A stretch of DNA of 64,000 nt from Leucaena leucocephala (lineage: Eukaryota; Streptophyta; Magnoliopsida; Fabales; Fabaceae), in contig CM073522.1 of the NCBI GenBank assembly GCA_037074615.1, positions 24,860,962 through 24,924,961 of the forward strand. Reading direction: 5' to 3'. A program made the position numbers and the translations under genes. Of the stretch, positions 49,339-61,525 are shown in pieces. The notes beneath the pieces are model-generated. The model did not search any database. It worked only from the letters and a program-made list of their open reading frames with translations, and was not told where the DNA came from. Each line of letters starts with the position of its first letter. Position 1 is the stretch's first letter.

Positions 49339-50211
49339 TTATGGGACAAAGCAAGTTAAATTATTAACTTGTGAGGCTTAAAGATTTCCCTCTTATTTTG
49401 ATTTATGGTACCATCATGAAGGGAAGAAAATGTGAATTATTCATACATACCTCTGTTAACCTCTACTTACACGTTACCACAGTGTATATTTTTTCCATTC
49501 AGCATTTGTGGTCGAAAAAGACTTGGTATCGAGAGATGTTATGCACAGAGAATAAGGAGATGATACCCTACTGGCATACTGGAACCATCTTATTCTTTAA
49601 TTTGGAAGTGTATGTTAATTCAGGAGGAATACTTTTAATTAATGCATCCTGATAGTCCCTTGTGTTTCCTCGTAAGTGATTATGATAGCATGAACATTGT
49701 TATATTGATGTTTAATGATAACCCCGTCTTCTAGGGTGTTGCAGAAAAGGTATGTATTGAAGTTATCAATTCTCCCTCTGTAGCAAGATGTACAAAATGA
49801 ATGTTATCTCCTTAAAAATATTAAAGGACTAGTCACATATGATGAAAGAAGACCTATTTTGAGTTTTTGACCAGAAATGGAATACCCTATTATGGATACA
49901 TTCACTAGATACTCGAATGGAATAGAAGTGAAGCAATCGCCTTTATCAAAGAAAGGTAATTTTGTATATTTTTATGTATTAGTGAAACTATAATTCGTAC
50001 CTTTAAAGCCTATAGCATAATAAACGAAGTGAAATTGATAGCATGCATTTGAAGATCACCATCAACATAATATTGACCTCACAATAATAGAGTTTGCACA
50101 TATGATTTATTTAATTATTTGTCTATATCGAGACAACACATTTGATCGTTTACCCATGTCAAGATGAATCCATTGTTAATTTAATTATTTGTCTCCTAGA
50201 GGATTTTATTG
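49339..50211. other. unassigned sequence right of Sirevirus-like element
   Basis: It is the other side of the host sequence that ends at 34986. A 93-codon plus ORF (49371-49652) has no recognisable domain and is not conserved elsewhere in the window. The last five bases (TATTG) are a duplication of the next solo LTR. Confidence 0.4.
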
Positions 50212-51118
50212 TGATAAATCCATATTTTATCATATTATTTAGTAGTTTTGCTAACTTTGTACTTTAATTGATTATATGAATTAAATAATTAAAAATATCA
50301 TTTTCTTGTGCTTTTATTAATTTTATTACTTCTATTTATTAAATTGATTTACAAGAAAATATTTTGCTTTTATGTATTTTAAATAAATAAATGATGACTA
50401 GGACCCACATGAACTATTACAAAATTATATTATATTAAAAGATAATAGATAAATATGTTATCTTTTTCTACTTTTTTATTAATTATTTTATCTCTTATAT
50501 CCTATTACTTTTTATTTGATTTTTTTTAGAATATTTGAGTTAAAAGGATTATCTCTGGAGATATTAAAAAATATGACAGCTTGAAAGGATACTAAAAATA
50601 AATGAAGATTATCATAATCTTTTATTTTTTTTCATTTTGCAATTTTATGAATTCCAGTCTAGGTTTTGAATTTGCTTGATGAACATATTTATTTCTCTTT
50701 TAAATAAATTTGTGACAAGCTATTATAATCCTTTTATTAATTATAATTTGTGTTCTTTATTTATATCTTTTGTTCCTCATGTGAATTGATTTATGTTTAT
50801 CCTTTATATTATTAATTGATTTACATGATTAATTCATAAAGGTTTTGTTGAATTTCTAAAAGAGTTTTTGTTGAAAATTTTTATTACTTTTTGAGGATGG
50901 ATTATAATTAATAATTGGTTTACAATCTAAGTGGTTGTTAATAATTTTTTATGAATTAAAATCATTCTAGGTTCTAGGTATTTTATGAAATAAATAATTA
51001 GATTTAGGAGGATTCTTAAGGTTCTTCTACCTTTTGATTTAATTATTGTTTTCTTTTACAACTTTGATATCTTTTTAAACTATGATAGCCACGCATCAAT
51101 TCTTATGAGCGCTTATCA
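50212..51118 (+). mobile_element. solo LTR, Tat/Athila type
   Basis: 907 bp starting TGATAAATCC and ending GCTTATCA, with a perfect TATTG duplication (50207-50211 and 51119-51123). The TGATAA...TTATCA termini are usual for Tat/Athila LTRs. The strand is judged from the resemblance of the start to Tat LTR starts. AT-rich, no coding sequence. Confidence 0.75.
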
Positions 51119-51123
51119 TATTG

Positions 51124-52289
51124 GTAATATCTTTCTTTTCTCTTGCTTTTATTCTCATTATTTTTATAGAAATTCTAATTAATCAAGTTCTCTTCTATTC
51201 TTCCTTCTATACAGACTTAGTTTAATTTAAAGTTAAATCATATATTGACTTTGTATTGAGATATGATATAGATTGATCTCTATACTATATAGAGATCAAT
51301 TTAATAATTAATTTGAGCGCTGACGACAAGCAATAACAAATTAACAACAAAAAAGTTTCTTCCCTCAAAAGCACAACCAAACCAATCTCAACTTATATGA
51401 GCAAGCCTCTTATTAAAAGAAGACTAATCTTTCAAACCCAACCTCAACAAAGGTAAAACGCAAACACTACTACATAATTTTTAATACTTAGACAGTTATT
51501 TTTGCTAATACTTAACAGTTGTAAACCGTTAAATATGCTTCTGTCATATATTATGTAGTTGGAATATTTGAAGGTTTCAAATATTTGGAGAATATTTTAC
51601 GGTTCTTTTTTCATAACCATCAAATAAAGATACTTTTACTTGACCCTTGTTTACAAAAATTGTCAAGTAAAAGTACATTACTTGATGGTTCTTGTGAATA
51701 ACTGTCAGGCAAAGGTACCTTGCTAATGTACCTTTATTTGACAATTCTTTTATAATAACTGTCAACTATGAATTTTTTAAAAAAAATAATATTTGCATTA
51801 TATGAATATTAATACTAATTTCCATGAACAAACCATGTAAAAATCAACAATGTTGCAACAAACAAACTATTATTCATTAAAAAGATTACAATCACTAATA
51901 TTAATTGTATTTAATCTTCAATTCCTCAAAATACAACTCTTCTAAATTTAACAACATCTATCTTTAACTTTTTAAATTGCAATCTTCTCTCTTCAGCTTT
52001 GGTCTTATCCCTTCCCTATATTCAAAACCAAAACAAATAAAAAATCGCCATCAGCAAATTATCTAAACTGAAATTCAAATATGAAACTAACTAATATCTT
52101 GGTGGTTATCCTACTTATTCCTTAACTATAGATAATCTAAATATTATAGAGATAACAACTAAATATCCAAAAGATAATAAAATAAATATATATATATTAG
52201 AAAGTATAGAGAAAATAGTAAACGCACTAACTACGAACTCTTTATACCAGATTCAATATAGAGAAATAACATCAAAAATTATAATAACC
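51124..52289. other. unassigned sequence with DNA-transposon-like repeats
   Basis: At 51468 CACTACTACATAAT begins a short unit that ends with ATTATGTAGT near 51558, an inverted pair resembling a small MITE or a CACTA terminus. From 51600 to 51770 sub-terminal-like repeats follow, including a perfect 14-bp inverted repeat TACTTTTACTTGAC (51631-51644) and its complement (51662-51675). No transposase is seen. The rest is AT-rich without features. Confidence 0.4.
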
Positions 52290-52660
52290 TGCAACAAGTT
52301 GTACCAAGTATGAATTTAAGTTAAAGACAATTTTTGTGATTCCATATAAGTTAAAAGTATGCTACAAGTTGAAGACTTGTACAAACATATTAAATAAGAC
52401 AAGTTTCAATCCTATACGAGAGGCAAAGTAAAACATTCTATTCAATACTATTTACACAATATTGCAACTAAAAATTCTTATTTTTGTAATAAGAACTCTA
52501 TTACGAATAGTGAAGAAAATTCTATATATATCTCTTCTTCAATAAAATCAATCAAATATATTACATATGTATCTGATAGGACTTTCAGAACAGGCCCAAT
52601 ATCGTGATATCACTTCATGGGCTTAAAGCCCAAACACTTACAATTAATACAATTCTAACA
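52290..52660 (-). repeat. 3' LTR of minus-strand copia element (left edge uncertain)
   Basis: In sense the LTR starts TGTTAGAATT at 52660, directly after the PPT-like TTGAGGGGGAG (52661-52671). It holds a palindromic GGGCTTTAAGCCC (around 52620). The left end at TGCAACAAG (52290) is a guess, because the partner LTR lies beyond the window. Confidence 0.55.
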
Positions 52661-52672
52661 CTCCCCCTCAAG

Positions 52673-54333
52673 TTAGGAGATAAATATATCAATTGTTCCC
52701 AACTTGCTGAGTAATTTGGACTGCATATCTTTTCCTACTACCTTGGTCAGGATATCTGCTTCTTGATCTCCAGATCTCTTATGTACTAATTTGATCAACT
52801 TATCTTGTACTTTTTTTTGAACAAAATGAAGATCAATCTCTATATGCTTTATTCTTTCATGAAATACAGGATTTGAGGCTATGTGAATTGCTACCTTACT
52901 GTCACAGTATACCTTTACTGGTTGAAGATGTTCAGGTCCTAATTCTTTAAGTAATCCTACAAGCCAAACTACCTCCACTACTACGGCAGCAAGTGCTTGA
53001 TATGAACGAGACACTATACTTTGCTTCTTCGTCTTCCACTTGATGAGTGATCCTCCAAGCTTCAGTAAGTAGCCTGCCACCGGTCTTTTTGTAGAACCAC
53101 ATGCACCCCAATCAGCATCACAATAACAAGTAAGCTCTAGGTCTTTTGAGGAACTGATCAATACTCCAAGCCCCGGCGTACCCTTCAAATATCTGATCAC
53201 ATTCATTACCGCCACCATATGAGCTTTCGTAAAATTTGCCATATGTTGGCTAAGAGTCTGCACAAAATAACAAATATCAGGATGAGTGGTAGTTAAATAT
53301 ATTAGTCTACTTAACAATCGTCTGTATTTTTCAGGGTCTGACAACAGATCAAATTTGCCGTCTTTCCCTTCCTCATGGGCTAACAATTTAAGATTTTGAG
53401 ACATTGGAACTGAAAGTGGTTTACAACCACTCATCCCTGCATCAGCCAACAAATCCAGCACATACTTCCTTTGTGATAGCACTATACCCTTTTTAGACTT
53501 AGCTATCTCAATACCTAGAAAATATTTCATTATTCTTAGATCTTTTATTTTAAAATTATCATGTAGATATTGCTTAACTTCCCTTATTTTTATTTCTAAA
53601 CTTCCTATAATCAATAGATCATCTACATAAACTAGTACAAATACTATCTCCTTTTTATATTTCTTATAGAAGAGTGAATAATCATGTTTACCTTGCAAGA
53701 ATCCTCCTTGAATCAATGCCATAGACAATTTAGCATTCCATTGTCTAGATGTTTGCTTCAAACCATATAATGATTTTTTAAGTTTACAAATCATATTCTC
53801 CCCCTTACTATTAAAACCTTGGGGTATGCCCATATATATCTCTTCATCAAGATCTCCCTATAAAAAGGCATTATGTACATCTATATGGTATAAATTCCAG
53901 TTATACAAAGCAGCAAATTTCATTATTATTCTAATAGTTGTCATTTTTATTACGGGAGAGAATGTTTCATGGTACTCAATTACCTCCCTTTGAGTTATCC
54001 TTTGGCAACAAGTCTTGCTTTAAACTTGTCTATCTTTCCTTGGGAATCATATTTAATTTTAAATACCCATTTGCATCTTATTATGTTATTTCGTTTGGGA
54101 AGAGGCACTATGTCCCATGTATGATTATCCTCTAAAGCCTTAATCTCTTGATTCATAGCCTTGATCCAATCCTTATTTAATACAGTCTCTTTATATGAAG
54201 TAGGTTCTACAATAGAGTCTATATTGCGTAAGAAACACATTTGAGAAGGTGAAATATTCATGTAAGAGATATGATTTGCAATAGGGTATAGGCATTTAGA
54301 CTTCCCTGTTTGTGTGTCATCTGTTTTAATCAA
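52673..54333 (-). pseudogene. copia RT and RNase H
   Basis: RT N-terminus at 53995-54333 (WIKAMNQEIKALEDNHTWDIV, CKWVFKIKYDSQGKIDKFKARLVAKG). After a break, an open stretch of 386 codons (52673-53833) has SLYGLKQTSRQW, the active site FVLVYVDDLLIIG, MKYFLGIEI, the RNase H segment CYCDADWGAC and the C-terminal LTKV region. The RNase H motif that normally reads SRSSAEAEY is SRSY, so about five residues with the catalytic glutamate are missing. It would otherwise copy RNA to DNA and remove the RNA strand. Confidence 0.92.
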
Positions 54334-54673
54334 GTGACAAACTTAGTCCTTGGCCCATATAGTGCTCTTCTCTCCCTGGATTGCCTGGTAGTAGATTCCC
54401 CTTGTATAGTAGTCTCTCTCATATGGTTCTCATCCTCTTCATACTGTTGAGTGGGGTGCCTAAGGATTTCAGTATTGTGGTCTGCAGCTACAGCTGGGGT
54501 TTTACTTTGTGAAATCTATGGCAAATGTCTATTAAAGTTATAATCATCATCAAAATAAAATAGTTGTTGTAATTCTTGTGACACTCCCCCTTGGTTAGTG
54601 GGCATGCTATCTTTGAAAGGGAATTTATCCTCTACAAAGGTAACATGATGACTAACCAAGAGATTATGAGTTT

Positions 54674-55023
54674 TTAAATCAAGTAATAGGTACCCTTTTT
54701 GATGAGGAGGATATCCAATAAAGACACAAGGTATGGATCGAGGATTAACATGTAAACAGCAGTTTTAACGCACTCCCCCCAATATTTAATAGGGACTTGA
54801 GATTGGAGCATTAGTCTTCTTGAAATTTGCATAATAGTCCTATGTTTTCTTTCCACTATCCCGTTTTGCTCAGGAGTATAGGGGCATGAGGATTCATGTA
54901 TTATTCCTTTGGTCAAGAGGAACTCATGAAGATCATGGTTCATAAACTCAGTGCCATTATCACTGCGAATCTTCTTTACAATGGTAGAAAACTGTGTAAA
55001 GGCATAGGCTATAAAGTGCTTAA
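54674..55023 (-). pseudogene. copia integrase, C-terminal part, cut by gag-only element
   Basis: The minus strand encodes the second and third catalytic segments of the integrase core, RSDNGTEF (Asp) and PYTPEQNGIVERKHRTI (Glu), then PIKYWGECVKTAVYM. The upstream coding part is cut at 55023/55024 by the LTR of gag-only copy 2. The first residues of the longer frame (55024-55036) belong to that LTR. Confidence 0.9.
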
Positions 55024-57281
55024 TGTAACACCCCAATTTTTAGGCCTAGAGATGCCAGAAGGAGAATTCAAGGGCATAATCGTAATTATGGGAAAGATCG
55101 GACTGGTGGCAGATGAGTACCATATTTTGCCAGAAAATAGAGAAAATTATGCTGATCATTTTACTGAACTGTGAAATGTGCATATGAGGTCTCTAGGTGT
55201 ATGAAAGAATTAGAAATATGACCAGGGGTAAAATGGTCATTTTGGAAAAGTGTGCGCGTGAGTGCTTTTTTAGGCCAAAGCAGCCCGGTCCGGATAAAAT
55301 ATCTGAAAATACCGGGAGATAGAGGAAAGGATTCCGGATTGAATGAGGAGGCACAGAATTTTGATTTGAGGTCTCGATTTTTCTGTAAAAATTCCTGAAG
55401 ATGGGAATTTACAGTTATAATCGGTAAAGGAAAGGCAGTCTGAATAGAAATGATCGGACAATGGCTAGAGGCCATACAGTGTTGTCTAAGGCCCGTAGTG
55501 ACACCAGGGAAGGCCCAGGTCCATAATATCAGTTCAGGGGTAAGAGGGGCCGGTGTCCGGGAAAAATGTGCAAAATGACGAAAATGCCCTTATGTTATAG
55601 AATAACTGAAGAATGAGTAAAGGGTATTTTGGTCATTTGGCTAAAGTTAGACAGTCAAGAAGGGGTATCTGGATAGTTGACAAGGGCTAGAGAATACTCT
55701 GGTAAAATATGAAAAGACAATAATGCCCCTAGACCTAGTAAAGGAAATGAAAAGACTTAAGTGCAATTATGGAAAGTTTCAAGGCCAAAAAGGAAAGTAG
55801 ACAAAAAGGTGGGGTCCTTAAGTGTAATTTTAGCCAAATAAAAAGGGACTTAAATGAAAAGAAGAAAAGTTCCCTAGGCTAGATTGTAATTAAAGAAAGT
55901 CAGGCCGGAAGTGGTTTGGACTGCCCGAAAGCATTTCAGTCCCAGATTTCACCGGTAGAGAGAGCAAGAGACGCTCGGTAATCAGGCTTAATACAGGAAT
56001 TTTTGAAGACTCCAGATAGCCAGAAATGGACTGATCGTCCAAAAGTTATAAAAATTCATACCGGATATCCTAGAATTCAGATCTAGGTGAGAAAATACAG
56101 GATGATACGTCCTTATGGGACGGATGTCGGGAAACTGACAGAATACCGATAGGAGGCCTGTAGAAAAAGTTATTCGCAAATCAGAAAATCCAGACGGGAG
56201 TGTGAGGCCTCCGGGGATCCGATAGGGAGATTTATCGGTATTTAAAAAGGGACTGAATGAGTTCGGATGATCTCGGTCAGATGACTGATATGACTCACAG
56301 GGATGCCTGAACACCGCAGGCCAGTGTATCGGACAGAAGGAGCCGGTGTCCGGATATGTGTATAAACGGTGAATAATAGATAAAATATTCAATAATTATT
56401 AACGGGGGAAGATTCCTCGTAATGCGTGCCATGAGGATATTTGACCCAGAAAGGCCCAATAATGGCGCCAACAGAGGCCCAGTAAGACACTTGGACTGAT
56501 AGGTGGGCCAGTGTCCGGCAGAACCCCGGAAAAGTGCGAAATTACGAAAATGCCCCTGTGTTGTACAAAAGTGTAACAGATGAATGGAGGGCATTTTGGT
56601 AATTCTGGACAGGCCCAGAAGCCAAGGTATATACAGATAAAGCTACTTAGATTCAGTATATGCCCTTACAGTGTACAGAAGGGTGTAAAATGACGATTTT
56701 ACCCTTAGGGTTAAAATAGTGCAAGAAAGGGCACCCAAGGGTATTTTGGTAATTTGCCAAGGGCTGTTTCTTGGGAATCGAGCCATCAGAGTACTTGAGC
56801 TTGATCAGGATCCAAGACAACATTCCCAGAGCCCAAAAACGTAGCCCATGAAGTATGTGGGAAAAAGTGGCATTAAAATACTATTTTAATGCTGTTTCAA
56901 TAAAGTAAAGTTACTCGGTTGGCACGATAACCGAGGAGGTGATCAGATAAAGTCCTGGATTTATCTGGATAGCATTGGAAGGCGTGACAGGTGCCAGTAA
57001 GATGACACATGGCGCAAACATAAAGGCATAAGAGAAAGTTGAGGACACGTACTACGAGGCAAGACACTGGACCGGTGAGTCAGCATGCTGAGTCAGCTGC
57101 TGAGGTGTCCAGGATTTTAGACATGTGATAAATGTGGCGCTGAGGTGTCCTGGTGAGGTGTCCCAATGATGTCATGCATGATGCAGTAAAGGAGGAATTA
57201 AAGAAAATAGGAAAATCCAGGAAAAACCAGGACCGCAGGATCAAAGTTCATAGAAACTGCAGAATTGCCATTGAAGGCAAT

Positions 57282-57289
57282 TATAAATA
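57282..57289 (+). promoter_or_regulatory. LTR TATA box
   Basis: TATAAATA followed by CCCCCCTCC; this LTR is in the 5' position and would drive the element. Confidence 0.62.
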
Positions 57290-57667
57290 CCCCCCTCCAT
57301 TCCATTCTTGCATTCACGCAAGGCAAGGGAGAAGGGAGAGAAAGAAGAGAGAGAAGGAGAAGGAAAGGAAGAGAGAAAGGAGAAAAGGAAGTAAGGAAGT
57401 TCTGGCGGAGCTGGAAGCAGAATAAGTATAGTGGAGTTCTGCTAAGCTAGCCAGGTAGTAACTAATCATAGCTTTATTGTAATGGCTTTGTGATTCGTTG
57501 TGCTATTGTTTGGTTGGATTGTTGTCTTATATGTTATGTCTGAAGCTCTGCTGTAATGCTATGATCATATGTTATTAAGCATGGAAGCACGCAGCATACT
57601 TATCTGTACACAATCACAAGCAAGCACTGTCACTCTGCATTACATATATTGTTATGATTATTGCTAC

Positions 57668-57687
57668 TGAGATTCCCCCGAATCTCA
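57668..57687 (+). other. conserved LTR leader hairpin
   Basis: TGAGATTC / GAATCTCA, loop CCCC, 386 nt after the TATA box and about 25 nt before a CATTACAG that could be a splice acceptor. Confidence 0.65.
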
Positions 57688-58635
57688 TCCCAATAAATAA
57701 CCCATTACAGGGGAGGTTATGTCGAAATGAATTTTGGGAATTTTAAGAGACGCCGTTATGCTGCCGAAGTAAAGACTGAACATCAGTATATGATAAGTAC
57801 TGTGTACGTAGTGCTGTCTAAGGAGGCTAGAAGTGAGTGGACCTAGCCGGTTCATCTAGTCTTTCCTGGGTACTACGTAGAATGGTAGTTCTCAAAAGGG
57901 GATTACCGAATCAGTACGGTTCAGTTCTTTGTACAGATGAAGCGTAGCGGTTATGCTGCCGGATTCCAGGCAGAGCAAGATGTAATAGAACCATGAGAAT
58001 TTATGTACATGCCCAGATGTATAAAAATTTATTAATTAATAATAAGTATTGTTTGGCATGTTTGACTGATGTATGATGGATGTATGTATATGTATGCAAA
58101 GTTGATTACTGAAAATTACCACTATGAACAGTAACACGTGGTGACAAGGTCATGTTTGATAAATGATTAAAAATAGTAAATGGATGAATAAATGTATGAA
58201 ATGTTTATGGTAGATAGTAGACATACCAAGCTTTAATTTGATATATAGTATGACTCATTTGAATGTCTACACAAGGAGATATAAATTATCAAAGTTGGGA
58301 CCAGAATGCTGGATTCAGGGAGAAAAACGTGGGATGAACAGTAAAGTTGACACGTTGACTGACGTTGACTTGGTCAACTAATGGTCAACGAGTTATTTTT
58401 CCCTGAAATATAATTTAGTTATCTTCTTTTAGCAATTGGAACCACCTTATTTCAATTTTTCTAGAATTAGTTATGATTTTTCGAAGTCGGGTCACTCATC
58501 TGGAATTTACACAGTGAACAGTACTCGATAAGAGTAAAACTCCAGATTGAGAAATTGGACTTCAATGACCTTGAAAGTGGTTCTAAATGCTACTGAATAG
58601 TCCCTAGGACATATGAAAGGAAGGATGTTTCATTT

Positions 58636-58647
58636 TAGTATCAGAGC
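58636..58647 (+). other. primer binding site, tRNA-iMet
   Basis: TAGTATCAGAGC, one mismatch to the initiator-methionine complement TGGTATCAGAGC, 3 nt after the 5' LTR. Confidence 0.8.
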
Positions 58648-59014
58648 AAAGGATTCTGGCTTAGGAAATGCTCTAAACAGATAATTTATGGTGTTAGTAC
58701 AGAATAAAGTTAGCACAGAACAAATGGTTCTGGCTCCAAGCATAAGGTTCTGGCACAGAACAGAAGGTTCTGGCTCAGTGATGCTCTGGTTTAGTTAGTT
58801 TGATTCCTTAAACAAATGAGAAGTTTGAGTGGTCCTCTCCCTACAGTAGGATATAGGGATGGTGTTCACTGCTTGGAAAGGTTTAGACAAGAGACAGTGA
58901 CACCCAGATGTATGAGACTGGACCCCGAGCTTTATAGTCTTACGAAGGATATGATTATGATGGGCTAATCTTAGTCAGCCGATACAGTCGAGGTCTCGTG
59001 TTTATTAACACAAT

Positions 59015-59878
59015 ATGGCTGGACTAAGCAGAACAAGGTTTAAGAAGCAGTTTCCTCCAGAGATGGAGACAGAGGCTGATCAGTTTACGACTAAGGAAGC
59101 TGCAAGAGTATCTCGAGGTATCGTGTTGTAACCAGATACTGCAGTGAGGATGCCAGATATCCAAGTTACAACAAGTTAAGTCACGATGAGATGTGGGCAA
59201 CCCAGGCTCACAAAGATCAAGAGCGAGATTCTGCTATCACTACGGCGGTTGCTGCTGCGGTTGCAAGATTACAGCAGTCTGGGAAGGAGGTAGTACCAGA
59301 GAATGATATAGAACCTGAACCTCAGCCAGATCATGAGCAGACTGGAATGAATAGACATCAGGGGTCTATAAGAAATAATAATGACCAGGAAAGTCTGCAA
59401 ACATGGATGGAACGATTCCATCAGTTTAATCTGCCCATGTTGAAGGGACTTTTGACACTCAAGTAGCTGAGGATTGGGTAAGCTAGTTAGAGAAAATCTT
59501 TAAGGTTTTAGAATGTTCCATTGAAAGAAAGACCCAGCTGGCAGTTTACAAAGGGATGTGCAATAACCAGAAAAGAGTGAGCCTACTCCATCAGTACCAC
59601 TGAAAGTGATGCCACCAGGTTCCCTGAGAAGGAACAGTAAGAAGAGAAATGAGCCAGCATATGGGTCAAAAGTTAATAAGAAGCAAGGAAGTAGGCCAGG
59701 TAGTGGGCCAAGAGAAGTTAGTAGGCAACCAAGGCCTAATGAATGTAGGAACTGTGGTCGAGACCATGGTATGAGGCCTTGTCCAGTAGGTCAAGGGTTA
59801 CGCTATAGGTGTGGAAAGTATGGACATTATGCCAGGGAGTGTCCACAGAACACAACAGGCGAAAGATACTCGACTTAG
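59015..59878 (+). pseudogene. gag of gag-only element copy 2
   Basis: The reading starts near the ATG at 59015 but is interrupted. Open parts are 59191-59466 (a segment shared with copy 1: ENDIEPEPQPDH, NNNDQESLQTWMERFH) and 59606-59878 with zinc knuckles CRNCGRDHGMRPC and a damaged second knuckle whose first cysteine is arginine. Most of the gag core present in copy 1 (FLEQF... to KKNVQ) is deleted around 59520-59590. Copy 2 therefore inserted recently although its gag is badly broken: it probably moved with Gag supplied in trans, unless the damage came later. Confidence 0.75.
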
Positions 59879-60114
59879 GGAAGAATATATACCCTGACTG
59901 GCAACGAGATAAGAAAGTCTCCTGTGCCAAACTAAGGTACGAGTTTATTTGTGTTCTGTTTCCACTGGCTAATGAACGGATAAATCCTGTATGTGATTGG
60001 ATTGTATTGTCCAGTATGCACACTATTGAGCTACCCTATACCTAGTATGTTGCCGTTGTATGAGGATGAGTATGACTACATGTTTTAAAAGTAGGAAGTA
60101 GAGAAGAGGGGTCT

Positions 60115-60350
60115 TATGTCGCGACTAATATGTACAGATAAGTTGATGTTGCGACGTGAGAAGACCTCAGGTAGCGATAAGTAATATTGCAGTACAGCGA
60201 CCAGTGTACAAAGGAGTTCAGGTAGCAATGTTCTAGGTTGCGACTAAAGGACACAGAGATGCCAGGTCGTGACGAGTAGTATGAGACGGTCGCGACTAAA
60301 AGTCACAGAGCATGTGAGTTACGACTATGAAGTTCTCAAGTCGCGACTAT
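60115..60350 (+). repeat. GTCGCGAC-type palindrome cluster, gag-only copy 2
   Basis: About nine copies (60119, 60147, 60171, 60197, 60236, 60266, 60288, 60318, 60341), three of them intact GTCGCGAC, usually followed by TA. Same place as in copy 1 but with more units. Confidence 0.78.
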
Positions 60351-61525
60351 AATTGGCAGAGGCCATATGATGAAGAGAATGAAGGTACCAAACTCGCTGA
60401 AGTCCACCAGCTAGAGGATTGGTATAGCATATGGTAAGCCAGACAGTACAAGGTACTGAGGTACGAAAGATCAGTTTAAGACAATGTGAAAAAGTAGATC
60501 CTCTATGTGGTAACTAAGAGTAGATCTATATTACAAGGGTTTTTCAGCTAATCTGAATAGAAGACCTAAAAGCTGGGATGAGATTTGCCCAGGAATAATC
60601 CTAGCACATGGCCTAAGGTGAGAGACGTGATGGGTAATAGATAAAGAGCTCAATGTTCCCTGAGCAGAGGGATTCCATCACGGAGAAGTGATAGACCTAG
60701 GGGAGAATACCCTAAAGAATAGAAGTAATAGTAAAAGATGATGAATGAGATCCATGTGACTCAAGTTCGCTAGGATAAAGAGAAAGACCAATAAGAACCA
60801 TAGTCCGATCAAGAATAGATCAGGACTGATAGGGACTGATGGAAAGATAGAAGAAGTTGAGAGATAGTAAAGAGGTAGCCACAGTTAAGAGATAAAGTGA
60901 CTCCCCTATTCCTAATGTAAGATAACATAGTGAAGGGTTGAGTCTATTCCCTGGTAAAAGGGTAGTGTGGCAGCCTAAGTAAGATAGACAGAGGTGCCTG
61001 TCAGATTCTGAGCATGTGATTGATAATCTGACAGATAATGCGATAGATAGTATGATCAGATGATGATCTGACAAATAATGTGATAAAGGAAAATACGTTT
61101 GAGGCTTACTTAGATTATTATGATGTCTAATGGATGGTTGAGCAAGATATGATGATGATATGGCTTATGTTGCCATAAGTTATGATAGTTGCATCTCATT
61201 ACAGTTGTCATATGATGACATGCATGTTAGAGTATGCTATGATGAATGGATACTCCCCTTTTGCAGTGCATGCAGGGTAGAGTATATATGGATACATGTA
61301 TGAGAAAGTATGTTGCTCCCATACCATATGATATGAATGTATTGAGGATGATAGATAGTCTCAGTTTATGGGACGATACGTTATGATATGATATTCAGAT
61401 ATAAATTATGATTGAGGTTACTCAGGTATTTCTATAAGCTTGTGAATACAGTACTCAGGGCCATTTATATTGAAATGAATGGTGTATAGAAAGAGTAACA
61501 GATAAAAGCAAAAAGGAATTGTTTC

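Larger units (their letters stand above)
55024..58632 (+). repeat. 5' LTR of gag-only element copy 2
   Basis: 3609 bp from TGTAACACCC to GGATGTTTCA. TATA box 57282-57289, purine-rich leader 57325-57400, AGGTAGTAA 57453-57461, leader hairpin 57668-57687, conserved block 57799-57920. The U3 is longer than in copy 1 and shares its first part with the solo LTR at 37092. Confidence 0.92.

Noticed and set aside
49371..49652. 93-codon ORF as a host gene exon
   Set aside because: No recognisable domain, no splice context that I can defend, and it lies in AT-rich sequence between transposons.
52238..52262. PBS-like TGGTATAAAGAG beyond the copia 3' LTR, suggesting a tandem element
   Set aside because: Mismatches to the initiator-tRNA complement and no LTR terminus directly before it.
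57153..57425. 90-codon highly charged ORF (KKREKEKERKRE)
   Set aside because: It is a translation of the purine-rich leader just after the TATA box, not a gene.
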